Below are positions 1 to 9,268 of a stretch of 50,514 bases of DNA, in pieces. Each line of letters opens with the position of its first letter. The first letter of the stretch is position 1. Below the pieces are notes generated by a model. The model did not search any database. It had not been told where the DNA came from and saw only the letters and a program-made list of their open reading frames with translations. Location of the stretch: assembly GCF_001436375.1 (NCBI RefSeq), contig NZ_AZGA01000018.1:1-50514 (forward strand), in the 5' to 3' direction. Origin of the DNA: Agrilactobacillus composti DSM 18527 = JCM 14202 (GTDB taxonomy: Bacteria > Bacillota > Bacilli > Lactobacillales > Lactobacillaceae). The translations under genes were made by a program, and so were the position numbers.

Positions 1-188
1 TGTGCGGGCACTGTAAACAGTCCTAAGGTCAATGGGACCGTCAACCCGTGAGAAAATCACTGCTAGTCATTGGTTAAGCCTTGATAACATTGTCGAAGGG
101 TAACCTCACGAACTCAAGTCCGATGAACTTGACGCCGTGGTCAGGTCTGTTATACCTGACAGAGAATTATTCATCGAAGGAGGGCATC
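1..188 (+). ncRNA. omega RNA scaffold of IscB copy 1 (3' part only)
   Basis: The noncoding sequence directly upstream of iscB is nearly as conserved between the two copies as the gene itself and contains RNA-like stems: 55-62 with 68-75, and GTCAGGT/ACCTGAC around 139-159. Known IscB loci encode the omega RNA immediately upstream of the gene, with the guide at the 5' end in the flanking DNA. That guide is not in this window. The exact 3' end of the RNA is unknown. Confidence 0.75.
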
Positions 189-1493
189 ATGCAAAATCGC
201 GTATTTGTCATCAATCGTCAGGGCGAGCCACTGATGCCCTGCAAACAACAAAAATGTCGTAAATTATTACAGGGTGGTAGGGCCAAAGTTATCAAGAAAG
301 AACCATTCACCATCCAATTGCTCTTTGGCTCAACTGGTTATAAACAACCTATCTCAATTGGTGTAGATTCTGGACAGCATCATATCGGTCTGGCTGTCAC
401 TTCTCAGGATAAAGTTTTATTCCAAGGAGAAGTCAGCCTGCGCCAAGATGTGAAAAAATTATTGGATACCCGACGAAGTTATCGGCGTGGTCGCCGGAAT
501 CGTAACACCAGATATCGGCCGCCCCGTTTCTTGAATCGGGCCAAGCCAGCGGGCTGGCTACCGCCATCGGTTGCCAACAAAGTCCAACACAACATCAACT
601 GGATTCAGCGAATTCAAGCGGTCCTGCCTAAAGCAGAACTGCATATCGAAGTGGGCAAGTTCGACATGGCAAAGATGGTCCAGCCGGGAATAACCGGCTT
701 GGGCTATCAGCAAGGCGACTTATATGGTTATGAGACTACAAAGCAATATGTCTTAGACCGGGATAACTATACCTGCCAGATCTGCCGGGGCAAGAACAAA
801 GACCCAAAGCTCAAGATCCATCACATCATCTACCGGTCAAATGGCGGTACGAACCAAGTGAGCAACCTACTCACAGTCTGTGCCAGCTGTCATACCCAAG
901 CCAATCATCAGCCCGGGGGCAAGCTTTTTGTCTTGCAAGCTAAGAAATTTCAAAGTCATCGTTCTTTAAAGGGCGCCACCTTCATGAATATCCTGCGCCG
1001 CCGGTTGTTTACCGCCTTTCCAGAGGCAAAGTTTCAGTATGGGGCCCAGACAACGTTAGACCGGGCCAAATTAGACTTACCAAAAGCGCATTACAATGAC
1101 GCTGTAACTATCAGCGGCATCCAAAAAATCGCGCAACGGCCCACAGCTGTGGTGATGTTTCACCAGTTCCGCAAAAAGAAACGCTCTCTGCATGAAGCCA
1201 CTGCCCGTAAAGGTCGTAAAACACCCAACCGAGCCAGCAAACGGAATGCCAAAAACACGAAAGCTGTCAGCGGGTTTCACCTCAATGACTATGTGCAATT
1301 ACCTGATGGGCAAAAGGGGAATATCAGCGGGTTCAGTGGCAAAACAAAGTGTTTTGTGAAGGCGGGTGATGGCCACTACCTGGCCATAAGTTCCAAATAT
1401 AAACACATCAGTCTAAGCAAGCTTAAAGTGATCCGGCACCAAAATAATTGGAACGTGACTGAGATAAAAGCTATGACTTATGAAATGGCGTGA
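189..1493 (+). CDS. iscB: RNA-guided DNA nuclease IscB, copy 1
   Basis: Predicted OMEGA nuclease, 434 aa, guided by the omega RNA encoded just upstream. Visible in order: PLMP motif (residues 14-17), RuvC-I aspartate in IGVDSG (D60), arginine-rich bridge helix (95-113), RuvC-II glutamate in HIEVG (E154), an HNH domain with CxxC pairs (196/199 and 231/234) and IHHI (211-212), and RuvC-III HYNDA (H301, D304). All catalytic residues are present. The start ATG at 189 follows AAGGAGGG; an in-frame upstream extension to 81 would run through the omega RNA and is not used. About 40 residues differ from copy 2 (roughly 90% identity by eye). No tnpA is attached. Confidence 0.93.
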   Translation: MQNRVFVINRQGEPLMPCKQQKCRKLLQGGRAKVIKKEPFTIQLLFGSTGYKQPISIGVDSGQHHIGLAVTSQDKVLFQGEVSLRQDVKKLLDTRRSYRRGRRNRNTRYRPPRFLNRAKPAGWLPPSVANKVQHNINWIQRIQAVLPKAELHIEVGKFDMAKMVQPGITGLGYQQGDLYGYETTKQYVLDRDNYTCQICRGKNKDPKLKIHHIIYRSNGGTNQVSNLLTVCASCHTQANHQPGGKLFVLQAKKFQSHRSLKGATFMNILRRRLFTAFPEAKFQYGAQTTLDRAKLDLPKAHYNDAVTISGIQKIAQRPTAVVMFHQFRKKKRSLHEATARKGRKTPNRASKRNAKNTKAVSGFHLNDYVQLPDGQKGNISGFSGKTKCFVKAGDGHYLAISSKYKHISLSKLKVIRHQNNWNVTEIKAMTYEMA

Positions 1494-1502
1494 TTTAACT
1501 TT

Positions 1503-1548
1503 CTGCGAAAGTTAAGGCTATCCCTCCCCTGACTGAAGTCAAGGGGAT
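1503..1548 (+). repeat. Right-end hairpins of IscB element copy 1
   Basis: The iscB 3' flank holds a stem AACTTTC-TGC-GAAAGTT just after the stop codon and the hairpin CCCCTGACTGAAGTCAAGGGG-like structure at 1526-1546. Both recur after copy 2 (11279-11320 on the plus strand). Subterminal imperfect hairpins are the transposase recognition elements of IS200/IS605 insertion sequences. Confidence 0.7.
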
Positions 1549-1593
1549 TCCCGCCCATTCTCATTGAAAAGTGTAGATTGAACGTATCATAAA

Positions 1594-1620
1594 AGACGAC
1601 CATGATGGTCGCCTTTTTTT
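1594..1620 (+). terminator. Bidirectional Rho-independent terminator
   Basis: GACGACCATGATGGTCGCC is an inverted repeat followed by seven T on the plus strand and by TTTTA on the minus strand. It separates the iscB element from the convergent lipid kinase gene and can serve both. Confidence 0.75.
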
Positions 1621-1622
1621 GG

Positions 1623-2498
1623 TTATGGTTTCGGTGTAATCACCCGTAAGAATGCCGGATGCCACTGTAATTGGACTGGTAATTTGGGGCCAGCGTCGCC
1701 GTCGATACGGACTTCAACAGCTTGCTGATTTAAAGCAGACAACGTTAATTTTTCTGTGGCAAAGGCAGTGGTCCCCTTGAGGCGACTAAACTTACCAGAA
1801 AACAGATAGTAAACATAGGCGGGTATTTTTAAGACGGCAAAATTATGCAAGATTGCCACCGCAAAACCAGGCACGTTAGCTTGTAAATATTGGCGGCCCC
1901 CCACGTAATTGGTGGTGGTGATCAGACAAGACCAGACTTTGTAAGCGGCGTTATGTTGCGGGCTTTTGAACTGGATTGGATAAGAATGCCCCGTGAATAA
2001 TCCCTTTAAACCCTTAAATACATAAATAATCGGCCCAAAACGGCGCTTTTCATCTTGACGGACGTTATTGGAGATATCTGCCAAAATACCAAAGACCAGG
2101 GAGCTGACCACCGCTTGATCATTGCAGGAACCGATGCCCACGTTTTGGACAGAACCGGTGCTGATATTGGCAATAGCCCGTTTAACATCCAAAGGAATAC
2201 CCAATGATTTGGCAAAATTATTGATGGTACCATTGGGAATAATCGCCAACTGCGGCGTCGCCTTAGTCTGCAATAACGCCGTTACGGCTAGATTCAAGGA
2301 ACCATCCCCGCCAATGCAGATCAGCCGTTCAGCGCTGGCTAGCTTCGCTTTCAGCAGTTTTAAAGCCGCCTCAGGCGTATCGGTATTAATGTCTTCATAA
2401 TCTAAGCCCTGTTGCCGTAGATGGGCATGCACCAGCTCCGCCGTGTGGGCGGCTTGGCCATCCCCAGCTTTATCATTGTAAAAGACCAATTGTTTCAC
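1623..2498 (-). CDS. Diacylglycerol/lipid kinase family protein
   Basis: Cytosolic lipid kinase of the DagK/YegS/BmrU family, which phosphorylates diacylglycerol or related lipids with ATP. The nucleotide-binding motif GGDGSLN and the downstream PNGTINNFAKSLGIP segment are diagnostic, and the C-terminal half shows the all-beta domain with IDGDAG. The start is taken as GTG at 2498 because AAGGTGG lies eight bases upstream and the product then begins at the first beta strand (291 aa, usual length). Reading further upstream to 2564 gives no ribosome binding site. The GTG sits in the centre of a perfect parS palindrome. Which lipid is used cannot be told. Confidence 0.85.
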   Translation of the reverse strand: MKQLVFYNDKAGDGQAAHTAELVHAHLRQQGLDYEDINTDTPEAALKLLKAKLASAERLICIGGDGSLNLAVTALLQTKATPQLAIIPNGTINNFAKSLGIPLDVKRAIANISTGSVQNVGIGSCNDQAVVSSLVFGILADISNNVRQDEKRRFGPIIYVFKGLKGLFTGHSYPIQFKSPQHNAAYKVWSCLITTTNYVGGRQYLQANVPGFAVAILHNFAVLKIPAYVYYLFSGKFSRLKGTTAFATEKLTLSALNQQAVEVRIDGDAGPKLPVQLQWHPAFLRVITPKP

Positions 2499-2506
2499 GT
2501 GAAACA
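2491..2506. promoter_or_regulatory. parS: parS site (ParB/Spo0J binding site)
   Basis: TGTTTCACGTGAAACA is a perfect 16-bp palindrome identical to the canonical parS consensus of Gram-positive chromosomes. It lies about 21.5 kb from dnaA/oriC, where parS sites cluster. It overlaps the GTG start codon and leader of the lipid kinase gene. Confidence 0.92.
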
Positions 2507-2619
2507 CCACCTTTTTATGAGATGGTTTTAGCATAACAGCTGGATTTAATTTAACGCAAGTCACAAGCGCAATCCGGTTCCTGGCTTGGCTTTAGTAGTC
2601 ATTAACTTAATAACAGCTG

Positions 2620-4218
2620 TTATTTCAACTTTGCCCAAAAGGTCCACTGATAATGATGAATCAAAAAGAACGTGACGGCCACTAGTAAAATCACAAAAAT
2701 TACATTAATGGCTAAAACGGCGAAGTTAAAGGTCATGGCAATGGCATAAAGGGCAATGATGATCCCCCCACCGAATACTTCCCCGGCTAATAAGAACATC
2801 ACTGCAAAGTTCCCGCCGCTGCGGTTAAACAATTGGCTGATGTTGGTCCAATTCAATACCAAATTGCGATAGTCCCGGTAGAAGTAAAAGAGGCTCCCTA
2901 AGTAATTGCCCAGAGTCAAACCGGCTAATAACGCCAGGATCAAAGCCCAATTCAGATGGGCTACAAAGCCAATAACCACGCCGACAACTAGTAATAACGC
3001 CTCCTGTAACGCCGTTGCAAACTTAAATTTCAAACCCAAATACGTCCGCTGGGAGATGGGTAAGCTCTTAATGAAATTATAGTTGTCCCCGTCTAAAGAA
3101 ATAATATTGGCCACAATGGCTGATTGATTCAAGGTCATTTGGGATAATACGATGCCAGTCAAAAACAGCACCCCCAAATATTTAGGTCCCAACTGGGATA
3201 AATTCAAGTTGCCGTTAATAGCAAAACTGAATAAAAAGATCCCGGGCATCAGTAAAGTGGCCACCAGGACTTGGCCCATCAAGGTGGCGTTTTTCAATAG
3301 ACCCATATTGTAATGCAGTAATTGTTGGGTGAAATTTCGAGAAGCATGGGGGCCAGCTTGCCGATGTTTTTTAGCCGGCGCGGCCATGGTGTTCAATTCG
3401 GTGCGATACATCCGGGGAATGATTTGGGTTTTAATAAGGAAGAAGCCCAGGACGATCAACGCTAAAATCCCAATAATCCCACCGATGGCACTGTAAGATA
3501 ACGGGTGAACTAAAATCTGGTGTAACGGTAAGAAAACGCCGATGACGGTTTGATCCACCAATTTCTTACCAGCATATATCGCATTTTGCCGGGAATTCAC
3601 ATACATGATCCCCACCACCATAGCAATCATGGTGATGCCAATCATCAAGAAGGTGAACATTTTACGATGGCGGTTAAAGGTCTTGGTTTGAGTCAGGCCA
3701 AAAACAAACAGACTGCAGACTAAGAAAATTAGCACAAAGAATAGGAGGAATAAAATCAAACCGATGATCACAGCGAGAATCATATTATAGCCGGAGCGGA
3801 TAGCTGTCACCACGAATAACGCCAATAACGGTAGAATGAACGGTAAAACGGTGATGGCTACTGCCGTGAACTTCGCGGTGAAAACGGTGCTCTGACTGAA
3901 TGGCAGGGGTAAATAATCCTTGAGATCTTTACTTTCGTAAAAAACGTTATTGATGGTGGTGACACTTTGGGCTAAGGCCATAATGGTAAAAATTGTCACA
4001 TAGCTGGTGAAAAAACCTGGATATTTGGGGAAATCAATGGCCAGCATCATCCCCCCATAAATCACAATGAACAACACCCCTGTCAGGACATAATTCATTA
4101 AGAGGGATTTGACGATTTGATTGGAATCTTTATCCTTTTGGCGCTGCTTTTGGGTGGCCTGGGGATTGACGTAGAGCATATTGACACGAATCAACGTCCA
4201 AAGTTGCCCTTTATTCAT
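2620..4218 (-). CDS. ABC transporter permease (ABC-2 / exporter type)
   Basis: Large integral membrane protein of about 532 aa with roughly a dozen hydrophobic segments, the membrane partner of the ATPase at 4211-4975. Its cytoplasmic N-terminus carries the charged stretch QKQRQKDKDSNQ, followed by strongly hydrophobic helices such as LLALFVV and LILFLLFFVLIFL. The start ATG at 4218 overlaps the ATPase stop by eight bases and has AGGTG six bases upstream; ATG at 4224 is too close to that signal. It resembles Bacillus YthQ-type permeases. The substrate is unknown. Confidence 0.8.
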   Translation of the reverse strand: MNKGQLWTLIRVNMLYVNPQATQKQRQKDKDSNQIVKSLLMNYVLTGVLFIVIYGGMMLAIDFPKYPGFFTSYVTIFTIMALAQSVTTINNVFYESKDLKDYLPLPFSQSTVFTAKFTAVAITVLPFILPLLALFVVTAIRSGYNMILAVIIGLILFLLFFVLIFLVCSLFVFGLTQTKTFNRHRKMFTFLMIGITMIAMVVGIMYVNSRQNAIYAGKKLVDQTVIGVFLPLHQILVHPLSYSAIGGIIGILALIVLGFFLIKTQIIPRMYRTELNTMAAPAKKHRQAGPHASRNFTQQLLHYNMGLLKNATLMGQVLVATLLMPGIFLFSFAINGNLNLSQLGPKYLGVLFLTGIVLSQMTLNQSAIVANIISLDGDNYNFIKSLPISQRTYLGLKFKFATALQEALLLVVGVVIGFVAHLNWALILALLAGLTLGNYLGSLFYFYRDYRNLVLNWTNISQLFNRSGGNFAVMFLLAGEVFGGGIIIALYAIAMTFNFAVLAINVIFVILLVAVTFFLIHHYQWTFWAKLK

Positions 4219-4975
4219 CGTCATCACCTGCAATCGCATTGATCTGCTGGGCATCAGCTTGGCGGCCGGCCATCTTCAGGTAAATGGTCTCTAGGGATTC
4301 ATTAGGTTCAGTGGCCAATAGATCGTCCAACGAACCGTTATAAATCAATTCCCCTTGGCGCAGGATGGCCAGTTCATCACATAACTGTTGGGCGGAGTCT
4401 AAAACGTGGGTGGAGAAGACCACGGTTTTGCCTTTTTTGGCATGGGCCTTCATCAAGGCCTTTAGATCATAGGCCGCTTGGGGGTCTAAACCTTGTAGGG
4501 GTTCATCCAAGATCCACACATCCGGGTCGGGCAATAAGGCCCCAATGATGATGGTCTTTTGCCGCATCCCATGGGAGAAGCCGTCTAAGGTATTGTCCAC
4601 CACACTTTGCATGTCGAACAATCCCACCAATTCCCCTAAGCGTTTGGCCTTTCTCTCCGGGGTCAATTGGTAGGCTGAGGCGATTAGGTCCCAATATTCG
4701 TTCGCCGTTAATTGTAAAAACATATCCGGGCTATCGGGCACATAGCCAATTTTTTCTTTAATGGCCAGGCGGTCTGTTTCCAGATCCAAGCCATCCACTT
4801 TAATGGTGCCGGCGGTGGGTTCAATAATACTCACCAAACTTTTAATGGTGGTGGACTTCCCCGCCCCGTTATGGCCCAAAAAGCCAAATATTTCGCCGGA
4901 TTTAATGGTCAAACTCAAATCTTTCAGGGCCGCTTTCTCACCATAAACTTTTTTCAAATGTTCGATTTCAATCAT
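4211..4975 (-). CDS. ABC transporter ATP-binding protein
   Basis: Cytoplasmic ATPase subunit (254 aa) powering the permease encoded by the overlapping downstream gene. Walker A GHNGAGKST (about residues 34-42), a degenerate signature FSHGMRQK, Walker B WILDEP followed by a D-loop GLDP, and the H-loop STHVLD are all seen. The ATG at 4975 is chosen with TAGGAG upstream; a TTG two codons earlier is possible. Two-gene operon with translational coupling. It groups with exporters of the YthP/EcsA/CcmA style; the cargo is not evident. Confidence 0.88.
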   Translation of the reverse strand: MIEIEHLKKVYGEKAALKDLSLTIKSGEIFGFLGHNGAGKSTTIKSLVSIIEPTAGTIKVDGLDLETDRLAIKEKIGYVPDSPDMFLQLTANEYWDLIASAYQLTPERKAKRLGELVGLFDMQSVVDNTLDGFSHGMRQKTIIIGALLPDPDVWILDEPLQGLDPQAAYDLKALMKAHAKKGKTVVFSTHVLDSAQQLCDELAILRQGELIYNGSLDDLLATEPNESLETIYLKMAGRQADAQQINAIAGDDDE

Positions 4976-5114
4976 TTTCAATCAGCTCCTATCTACTTTT
5001 AAAACAATCAAACCTATGTATTTCCTGTGTTTCTACCCAGAATATACCATACATCCCCCTCACATTGATATGATTCTTCGCCAACCCATGATAAAATTAT
5101 GGCAAAACAAAAGC

Positions 5115-5142
5115 TTGACATTCATTTAAAAATAGATATACT
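5115..5142 (+). promoter_or_regulatory. Sigma-A promoter of the metA-metY operon
   Basis: TTGACA at 5115-5120 and TATACT at 5137-5142 are separated by 16 bases. Transcription would start near 5149 and produce the T-box leader. Confidence 0.8.
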
Positions 5143-5148
5143 AATCAA

Positions 5149-5437
5149 TAACTAATCTGAATTTAACTTTTAGACGTTGACGAGAAGAGTAATTAGACCA
5201 GTAACTGAACAAGCGACTACCGTTAGTGCGAGGGTAGCAGTGAAAACCTAATGAAGATGAGCTCCGAGTCTTGAGTGACAGTGCAAGCCGTCCCTCCGGA
5301 AGGATCCGATATAATCCCTTAGCCTACAGAATTATTTTCTGCGCGCTTAGAGGTAGTTTTCAACTACGAATCTGGGGTGGTACCACGACCACATCGTCCC
5401 CGTGTCTATTTTTTAGACATGGGGGCGTTTTTTTTTT
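5149..5437 (+). promoter_or_regulatory. T-box riboswitch (probably tRNA-Met responsive)
   Basis: The leader shows the T-box sequence GGGGTGGTACCACG (5374-5387), which pairs with uncharged tRNA, followed by a strong terminator CGTCCCCGTGTCTA/TAGACATGGGGGCG and T-run (5395-5437). Upstream lies a long stem I region. AUG triplets at 5251-5253 and 5257-5259 near the base of stem I are candidates for a methionine specifier, consistent with the downstream genes. Uncharged tRNA-Met would promote antitermination and so expression of metA-metY. Confidence 0.88.
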
Positions 5438-5466
5438 ACTTTTGAAAATCGGAAGGTGTGATTTTT

Positions 5467-6330
5467 ATGACTGTTATCTGTACCAACGGCTTTAGCCGCC
5501 CAAACACTGACCCAACCGCCAGCCAGCAACGAACATCAATTTTGGTGCTGAACTTAATGCCTAACAAACAAGGCACTGAAGACCAAATCATCAGCCTGTT
5601 TGAAGAAACAAATTTACCCATCGCCCTCACATTCATGTACCCTAAGAGTCACGTTTGGCGTCATGGGGATCAAGCAGACCTAGCTGAAAATTACGTCAGT
5701 TTAGATGATATCAGCGACCAATATTTCGATGGTTTGTTAGTGACTGGCGCACCTTTGGAGAAGTTAGATTTTGACGATGTGGATTTCTGGTCGGAATTCA
5801 ACGCCATCCGCGACTGGAGCCAAACCCATACCACCACCCAACTATTCACTTGTTGGAGCGCCCAAGCGGCGTTATACACCGATTTTCGCTTACCAAAAAT
5901 CAACCTTGAAGACAAGATATTCGGCGTCTTTGAAAACCAATTACTAGGTACTTCTTTACCCCAATGGTTTCAAATTCCCCAATCCCGTTTTTCAGCTGTA
6001 GATCGCACCGACGTCTTGAACTGCCCGGCCGTTTCTATCTTAGGGGACAATCAAGCCACCGGGCCATTTATCTTAAAAGCCAACAACCAAAACACCCTGT
6101 ACGTATTGGGTCATCCCGAGTATAACGCCGATACCTTAAGCACTGAGTATTACCGGGACTTAGAAAAGCACCAACCGGTTAAGGCCCCTGAAAATATTTC
6201 TTTAACGGCGCCACAATTCGCCTATGCCCATTGGCGGTGTTGCAGCCGATATTTGTACCAAGAATGGGTAAAACAAAGTTTTTTATTAAAGGAGAATAAT
6301 TCACATGAGCAAAAACAACTACAATTTTGA
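5467..6330 (+). CDS. metA: Homoserine O-acyltransferase MetA
   Basis: Cytosolic enzyme acylating L-homoserine (acetyl- or succinyl-CoA donor), first committed step of methionine synthesis. The glutamine-amidotransferase-like fold is visible from LNLMPNK, VTGAPLE, the nucleophile in CWSAQA, and HPEYN. At 287 aa it is slightly short of the usual ~300. The ATG at 5467 has GGAAGGTG eight bases upstream. The 3' end overlaps metY by 26 bases, so the last residues may be little conserved. In Firmicutes this family usually uses acetyl-CoA, which would fit the O-acetylhomoserine-using enzyme encoded next. Under T-box control. Confidence 0.9.
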   Translation: MTVICTNGFSRPNTDPTASQQRTSILVLNLMPNKQGTEDQIISLFEETNLPIALTFMYPKSHVWRHGDQADLAENYVSLDDISDQYFDGLLVTGAPLEKLDFDDVDFWSEFNAIRDWSQTHTTTQLFTCWSAQAALYTDFRLPKINLEDKIFGVFENQLLGTSLPQWFQIPQSRFSAVDRTDVLNCPAVSILGDNQATGPFILKANNQNTLYVLGHPEYNADTLSTEYYRDLEKHQPVKAPENISLTAPQFAYAHWRCCSRYLYQEWVKQSFLLKENNSHEQKQLQF

Positions 6331-7582
6331 GACGTTACAAGTACACGCTGGCCAAACGGTTGATGAAACCGGCGCCCGGGCAGTGCCAATCTACCAAACC
6401 ACTTCTTATGTTTTCACCAGCCCAGAACAAGCCGCTGATCGGTTTGCTTTAAGAGATCCCGGCAATATTTACACCCGTTTGACGAACCCTACGACCGCCG
6501 TCGTAGAACAACGCGTCGCAGAATTGGAGGGGGGCACTGGTGGTGTTGCCCTGGCTACTGGGGCCGCAGCTATCACCGCTGCTATTCAAAATATCGCTGC
6601 TGAAGGCGACGAAATCGTCTCTGCCAGCACCCTTTATGGTGGGACGTATAACTTATTTAATGTCACTTTACCAAAAGCCGGCATTACCACCCATTTCGTC
6701 AACCCAGATGATCCCGCTAACTTTGAAGCGGAAATCAACGACAACACCAAAGCTCTTTATGTGGAAAGTATCGGTAACCCTGATATCAACTTGGTGGATT
6801 TGCCGAAAATCGCCGAAATCGCCCATAAACACCAGATCTTACTGATCGTGGATAACACCTTTGCCACCCCATACTTATATCGGCCTTTAGAATTAGGGGC
6901 AGATGTCGTCGTGGAATCCGCTACGAAATTCATCGGCGGCCACGGGACGACCATGGGCGGCATTATCATTGAAAATGGTGAATTTGATTACCGGGCTTCT
7001 GGCAAGTACCCTGAATTCACCACACCAGATCCCCAATATAACGGCTTAGTCTTCGCAGACTTAAAGGGTGGTGCCTTCACCACCAAAGTTCGGGCTGAAG
7101 GCTTACGGGACACCGGGGCAGCCATTAGTCCTTTCAACTCCTTCTTATTATTACAAGGTCTTGAAACCTTGTCCTTACGTTTGGAACGCCATGTGGCCAA
7201 CACCCGTAAAGTCATCGATTTCTTAAAGGCTTCGCCAAAAGTTGCTTGGATCAAATATCCTGAATTAGAAGACAGCCCTTACTATGATTTAGCTAAACGC
7301 GATTTTCCTAAGGGTGTTGGGGCAATCTTCACCATCGGTTTAACCGGCGGTGAAGCAGCTGGTAAAGCGTTGATTTCTAACTTAAAGATCTTCTCCTTGT
7401 TAGCCAACGTAGGTGATGCCAAGTCCTTGATCATTCACCCTGCTTCCACGACCCATGCCCAATTAAACGAAGCTGAATTACGGGCAACCGGTATTACACC
7501 GGACTTGATCCGTCTGTCAATCGGAATTGAAAATGCCGATGATTTAATTGCCGATTTGCAACAAGCTTTAGCTAAAATCTAA
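6305..7582 (+). CDS. metY: O-acetylhomoserine sulfhydrylase (PLP enzyme)
   Basis: 425-aa PLP-dependent Cys/Met metabolism enzyme converting O-acetylhomoserine and sulfide to homocysteine. The lysine that binds PLP lies in [17 protein letters not shown] and DNTFATPYL are further family motifs, and the length and the insert around [13 protein letters not shown] are typical of MetY rather than MetB/MetC. The ATG at 6305 is preceded by AAAGGAG inside the metA coding region. With metA it forms a direct-sulfhydrylation route to methionine. Confidence 0.92.
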   Translation: MSKNNYNFETLQVHAGQTVDETGARAVPIYQTTSYVFTSPEQAADRFALRDPGNIYTRLTNPTTAVVEQRVAELEGGTGGVALATGAAAITAAIQNIAAEGDEIVSASTLYGGTYNLFNVTLPKAGITTHFVNPDDPANFEAEINDNTKALYVESIGNPDINLVDLPKIAEIAHKHQILLIVDNTFATPYLYRPLELGADVVVESATKFIGGHGTTMGGIIIENGEFDYRASGKYPEFTTPDPQYNGLVFADLKGGAFTTKVRAEGLRDTGAAISPFNSFLLLQGLETLSLRLERHVANTRKVIDFLKASPKVAWIKYPELEDSPYYDLAKRDFPKGVGAIFTIGLTGGEAAGKALISNLKIFSLLANVGDAKSLIIHPASTTHAQLNEAELRATGITPDLIRLSIGIENADDLIADLQQALAKI

Positions 7583-7644
7583 CTTAGTGAGCGTGCTTCA
7601 GTAACTGAAATCACATACGACCTTCTATTAATATAACCATACTT

Positions 7645-7684
7645 AAAAGACTTCAGAGATCACAGCCAATCTTTGAAGTCTTTT
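7645..7684 (+). terminator. Terminator of the metA-metY operon
   Basis: AAAAGACTTCA pairs with TGAAGTCTTTT across an 18-base loop, ending in a short T-run. Confidence 0.7.
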
Positions 7685-7704
7685 ATCATGCCTACATTTT
7701 AGAA

Positions 7705-7734
7705 TTGGGCAGACCTAACATTTATTGTTATAAT
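7705..7734 (+). promoter_or_regulatory. Promoter of the ZIP transporter gene
   Basis: TTGGGC at 7705-7710 and TATAAT at 7729-7734, spacer 18, with an extended -10 TG one base before the -10 hexamer. Confidence 0.55.
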
Positions 7735-7807
7735 TAACTATAGTAACTATCCAACCTTTTCCATAGCGACAAAAAAAACTATTCAAAAGCGAGGTTTAAA
7801 AAACTAT

Positions 7808-8635
7808 ATGAGTTTGATGACACATTTAGCACCTTGGCAAATGGCTTTGCTGGCCACCCTATTCACTTGGGGCATGACTGCCTTGGGGGCTGGCCTGGTC
7901 TTTTTCTTCAAGACCATTCGCAGCTATGCCTTAGCCATCATGTACGGCTTTGCGGCCGGTGTAATGATAGCGGCTTCATTTTGGTCGTTGTTAGACCCAG
8001 CCATCGCCCTGGCGGAAAAACAGGGGAAAACCGCCTGGATGGTGGTAGCCAGTGGCTTTGTCTTAGGTGGGGTCTTCTTGTATCTAGCTGACAAATTGAT
8101 TCCTAGTCTTTGTCTCAAACGCAGTAAGCAATCTAGCAATTTTGGCACTGAAAATCAACTTCGCCGTACAATTTTATTAGTCTTTTCCATCACCTTGCAT
8201 AATATTCCGGAAGGTTTAGCCGTGGGGGTGGCCTTTGGGGCCGCAGCCAATGCCGCCGGTGCCCAACAGGCAGGCATCATTTTAGCCGCCACCACCGTGG
8301 CCATTGGCATCGGTTTACAGAACTTCCCCGAGGGGGCCGCTGTATCGATTCCATTGCGCCAAAGCGGCATGAGCCGGTTTCGGGCATTTATGTATGGCCA
8401 AGCCAGTGGTATCGTTGAACCGGTGGCCGGTATTCTGGGGGCTGTTTTAGTTTCCAGTGTCACCAGTATCTTACCTTACGCCCTAGCCTTTGCGGCGGGG
8501 GCCATGATTTATGTGGCTTGTAAGGAACTGATCCCCGAAGCCCATGCCCGCACCGCTGAACAATCCCATTGGGCGATTTTAGGGGTCATGGCCGGCTTTA
8601 CATTAATGATGATTTTAGATGTGGCTTTAGGCTAA
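7808..8635 (+). CDS. ZIP family metal transporter
   Basis: Cytoplasmic-membrane divalent metal permease (275 aa, about eight hydrophobic segments), probably taking up zinc, iron or manganese. The two signature helices HNIPEGLAVG and QNFPEGAAVS carry the metal-binding His/Asn/Pro/Glu residues; as in many bacterial ZIPs the second one has Gln instead of His. ASGIVEPVAG is another conserved helix. Closest in pattern to ZupT/GufA-like proteins. Single-gene transcription unit with its own promoter and terminator. The metal cannot be read from sequence. Confidence 0.88.
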   Translation: MSLMTHLAPWQMALLATLFTWGMTALGAGLVFFFKTIRSYALAIMYGFAAGVMIAASFWSLLDPAIALAEKQGKTAWMVVASGFVLGGVFLYLADKLIPSLCLKRSKQSSNFGTENQLRRTILLVFSITLHNIPEGLAVGVAFGAAANAAGAQQAGIILAATTVAIGIGLQNFPEGAAVSIPLRQSGMSRFRAFMYGQASGIVEPVAGILGAVLVSSVTSILPYALAFAAGAMIYVACKELIPEAHARTAEQSHWAILGVMAGFTLMMILDVALG

Positions 8636-8642
8636 AAACGAT

Positions 8643-8686
8643 AAAAAACCCGATAACGCCGGAAAATTGACGTTATCGGGTTTTTA
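8643..8686. terminator. Bidirectional terminator
   Basis: AAAAACCCGATAACG pairs with CGTTATCGGGTTTTT; A-run on one side and T-run on the other serve the convergent ZIP and acetyltransferase genes. Confidence 0.85.
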
Positions 8687-8695
8687 AATTGAAGC

Positions 8696-9268
8696 TTAAT
8701 CGACTTCTTCAGGATCCAGTTCGCGAATAACTCGGGCGGGATTGCCAGCGATGACCAAATTGTCCCCAAAGGACTTGGTGACCACTGAATTAGCCCCCAC
8801 CACCACGTTATTCCCTAGTGTGACGCCCGGAACTACGGCGGTACCGCCACCTAACCAAACGTTGTTGCCGATGGTCACAGGCTTGGCTTTGCCAATCATG
8901 GCCGCCCGGCGTTCTGGGTTAAAGGGATGATAAGCCGCATAGATCTGTACATGGGGGCCAAATAAAACATCATTCCCAATCGTAACTGGGGCAGAATCTA
9001 AAATCACCCCATCATAGTTACATAAGAAATTATCACCCACATGGATGTTATAGCCAAAATCACAATGGAAATCCGGTTGCAGATAAGGATTCTTGCCCAC
9101 CGTACCAAATAATTGGCGAATAACATGGTCCTTTTGGGCATTGTCATTATCATCTAAATCATTTAATTGTTTGCATAAACGTCTAGCCCGCGTTTCATCA
9201 GCGGCCAGTTCTGGATCTAAGATTTGATAATCTTGACCCGCTAACATTTTTTCTTTATTTGTCGTCAT
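8696..9268 (-). CDS. Sugar O-acetyltransferase (maltose/galactoside acetyltransferase family)
   Basis: 190-aa left-handed beta-helix acetyltransferase that moves acetyl from acetyl-CoA to a sugar hydroxyl. The N-terminus (EKMLAGQDYQILDPELAADETRA) is the Mac domain, followed by hexapeptide repeats such as ITIGNNVWLGGGTAVVPGVTLGNN and the catalytic histidine region around YAAYHPFNPERR. The start at 9268 matches family length; an upstream in-frame ATG at 9289 would add seven residues. Typical of Maa/LacA proteins; the natural acceptor is unknown. Confidence 0.88.
   Translation of the reverse strand: MTTNKEKMLAGQDYQILDPELAADETRARRLCKQLNDLDDNDNAQKDHVIRQLFGTVGKNPYLQPDFHCDFGYNIHVGDNFLCNYDGVILDSAPVTIGNDVLFGPHVQIYAAYHPFNPERRAAMIGKAKPVTIGNNVWLGGGTAVVPGVTLGNNVVVGANSVVTKSFGDNLVIAGNPARVIRELDPEEVD

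Larger units (their letters stand above)
1..1568 (+). mobile_element. IscB-encoding IS200/IS605-like element, copy 1 (left end outside window)
   Basis: The unit consists of omega RNA sequence, iscB and a right end, and it has no transposase gene. From base 1 to about 1568 it can be aligned with the minus-strand copy at 11249-12938; similarity stops just after the shared CTCATTGAA, so the right end is near 1561-1568. The right-end hairpin at 1526-1546 (CCCCT-GAC, loop TGAA, GTC-A-AGGGG) resembles the left-end hairpin seen in copy 2. Mobility would need a Y1 transposase supplied in trans. The left tip and guide-encoding flank lie before base 1. Confidence 0.85.

Noticed and set aside
81-188. 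36-codon upstream extension of iscB copy 1
   Set aside because: It lies in the omega RNA; copy 2 has no matching extension and both share the signal and ATG of MQNRVF.
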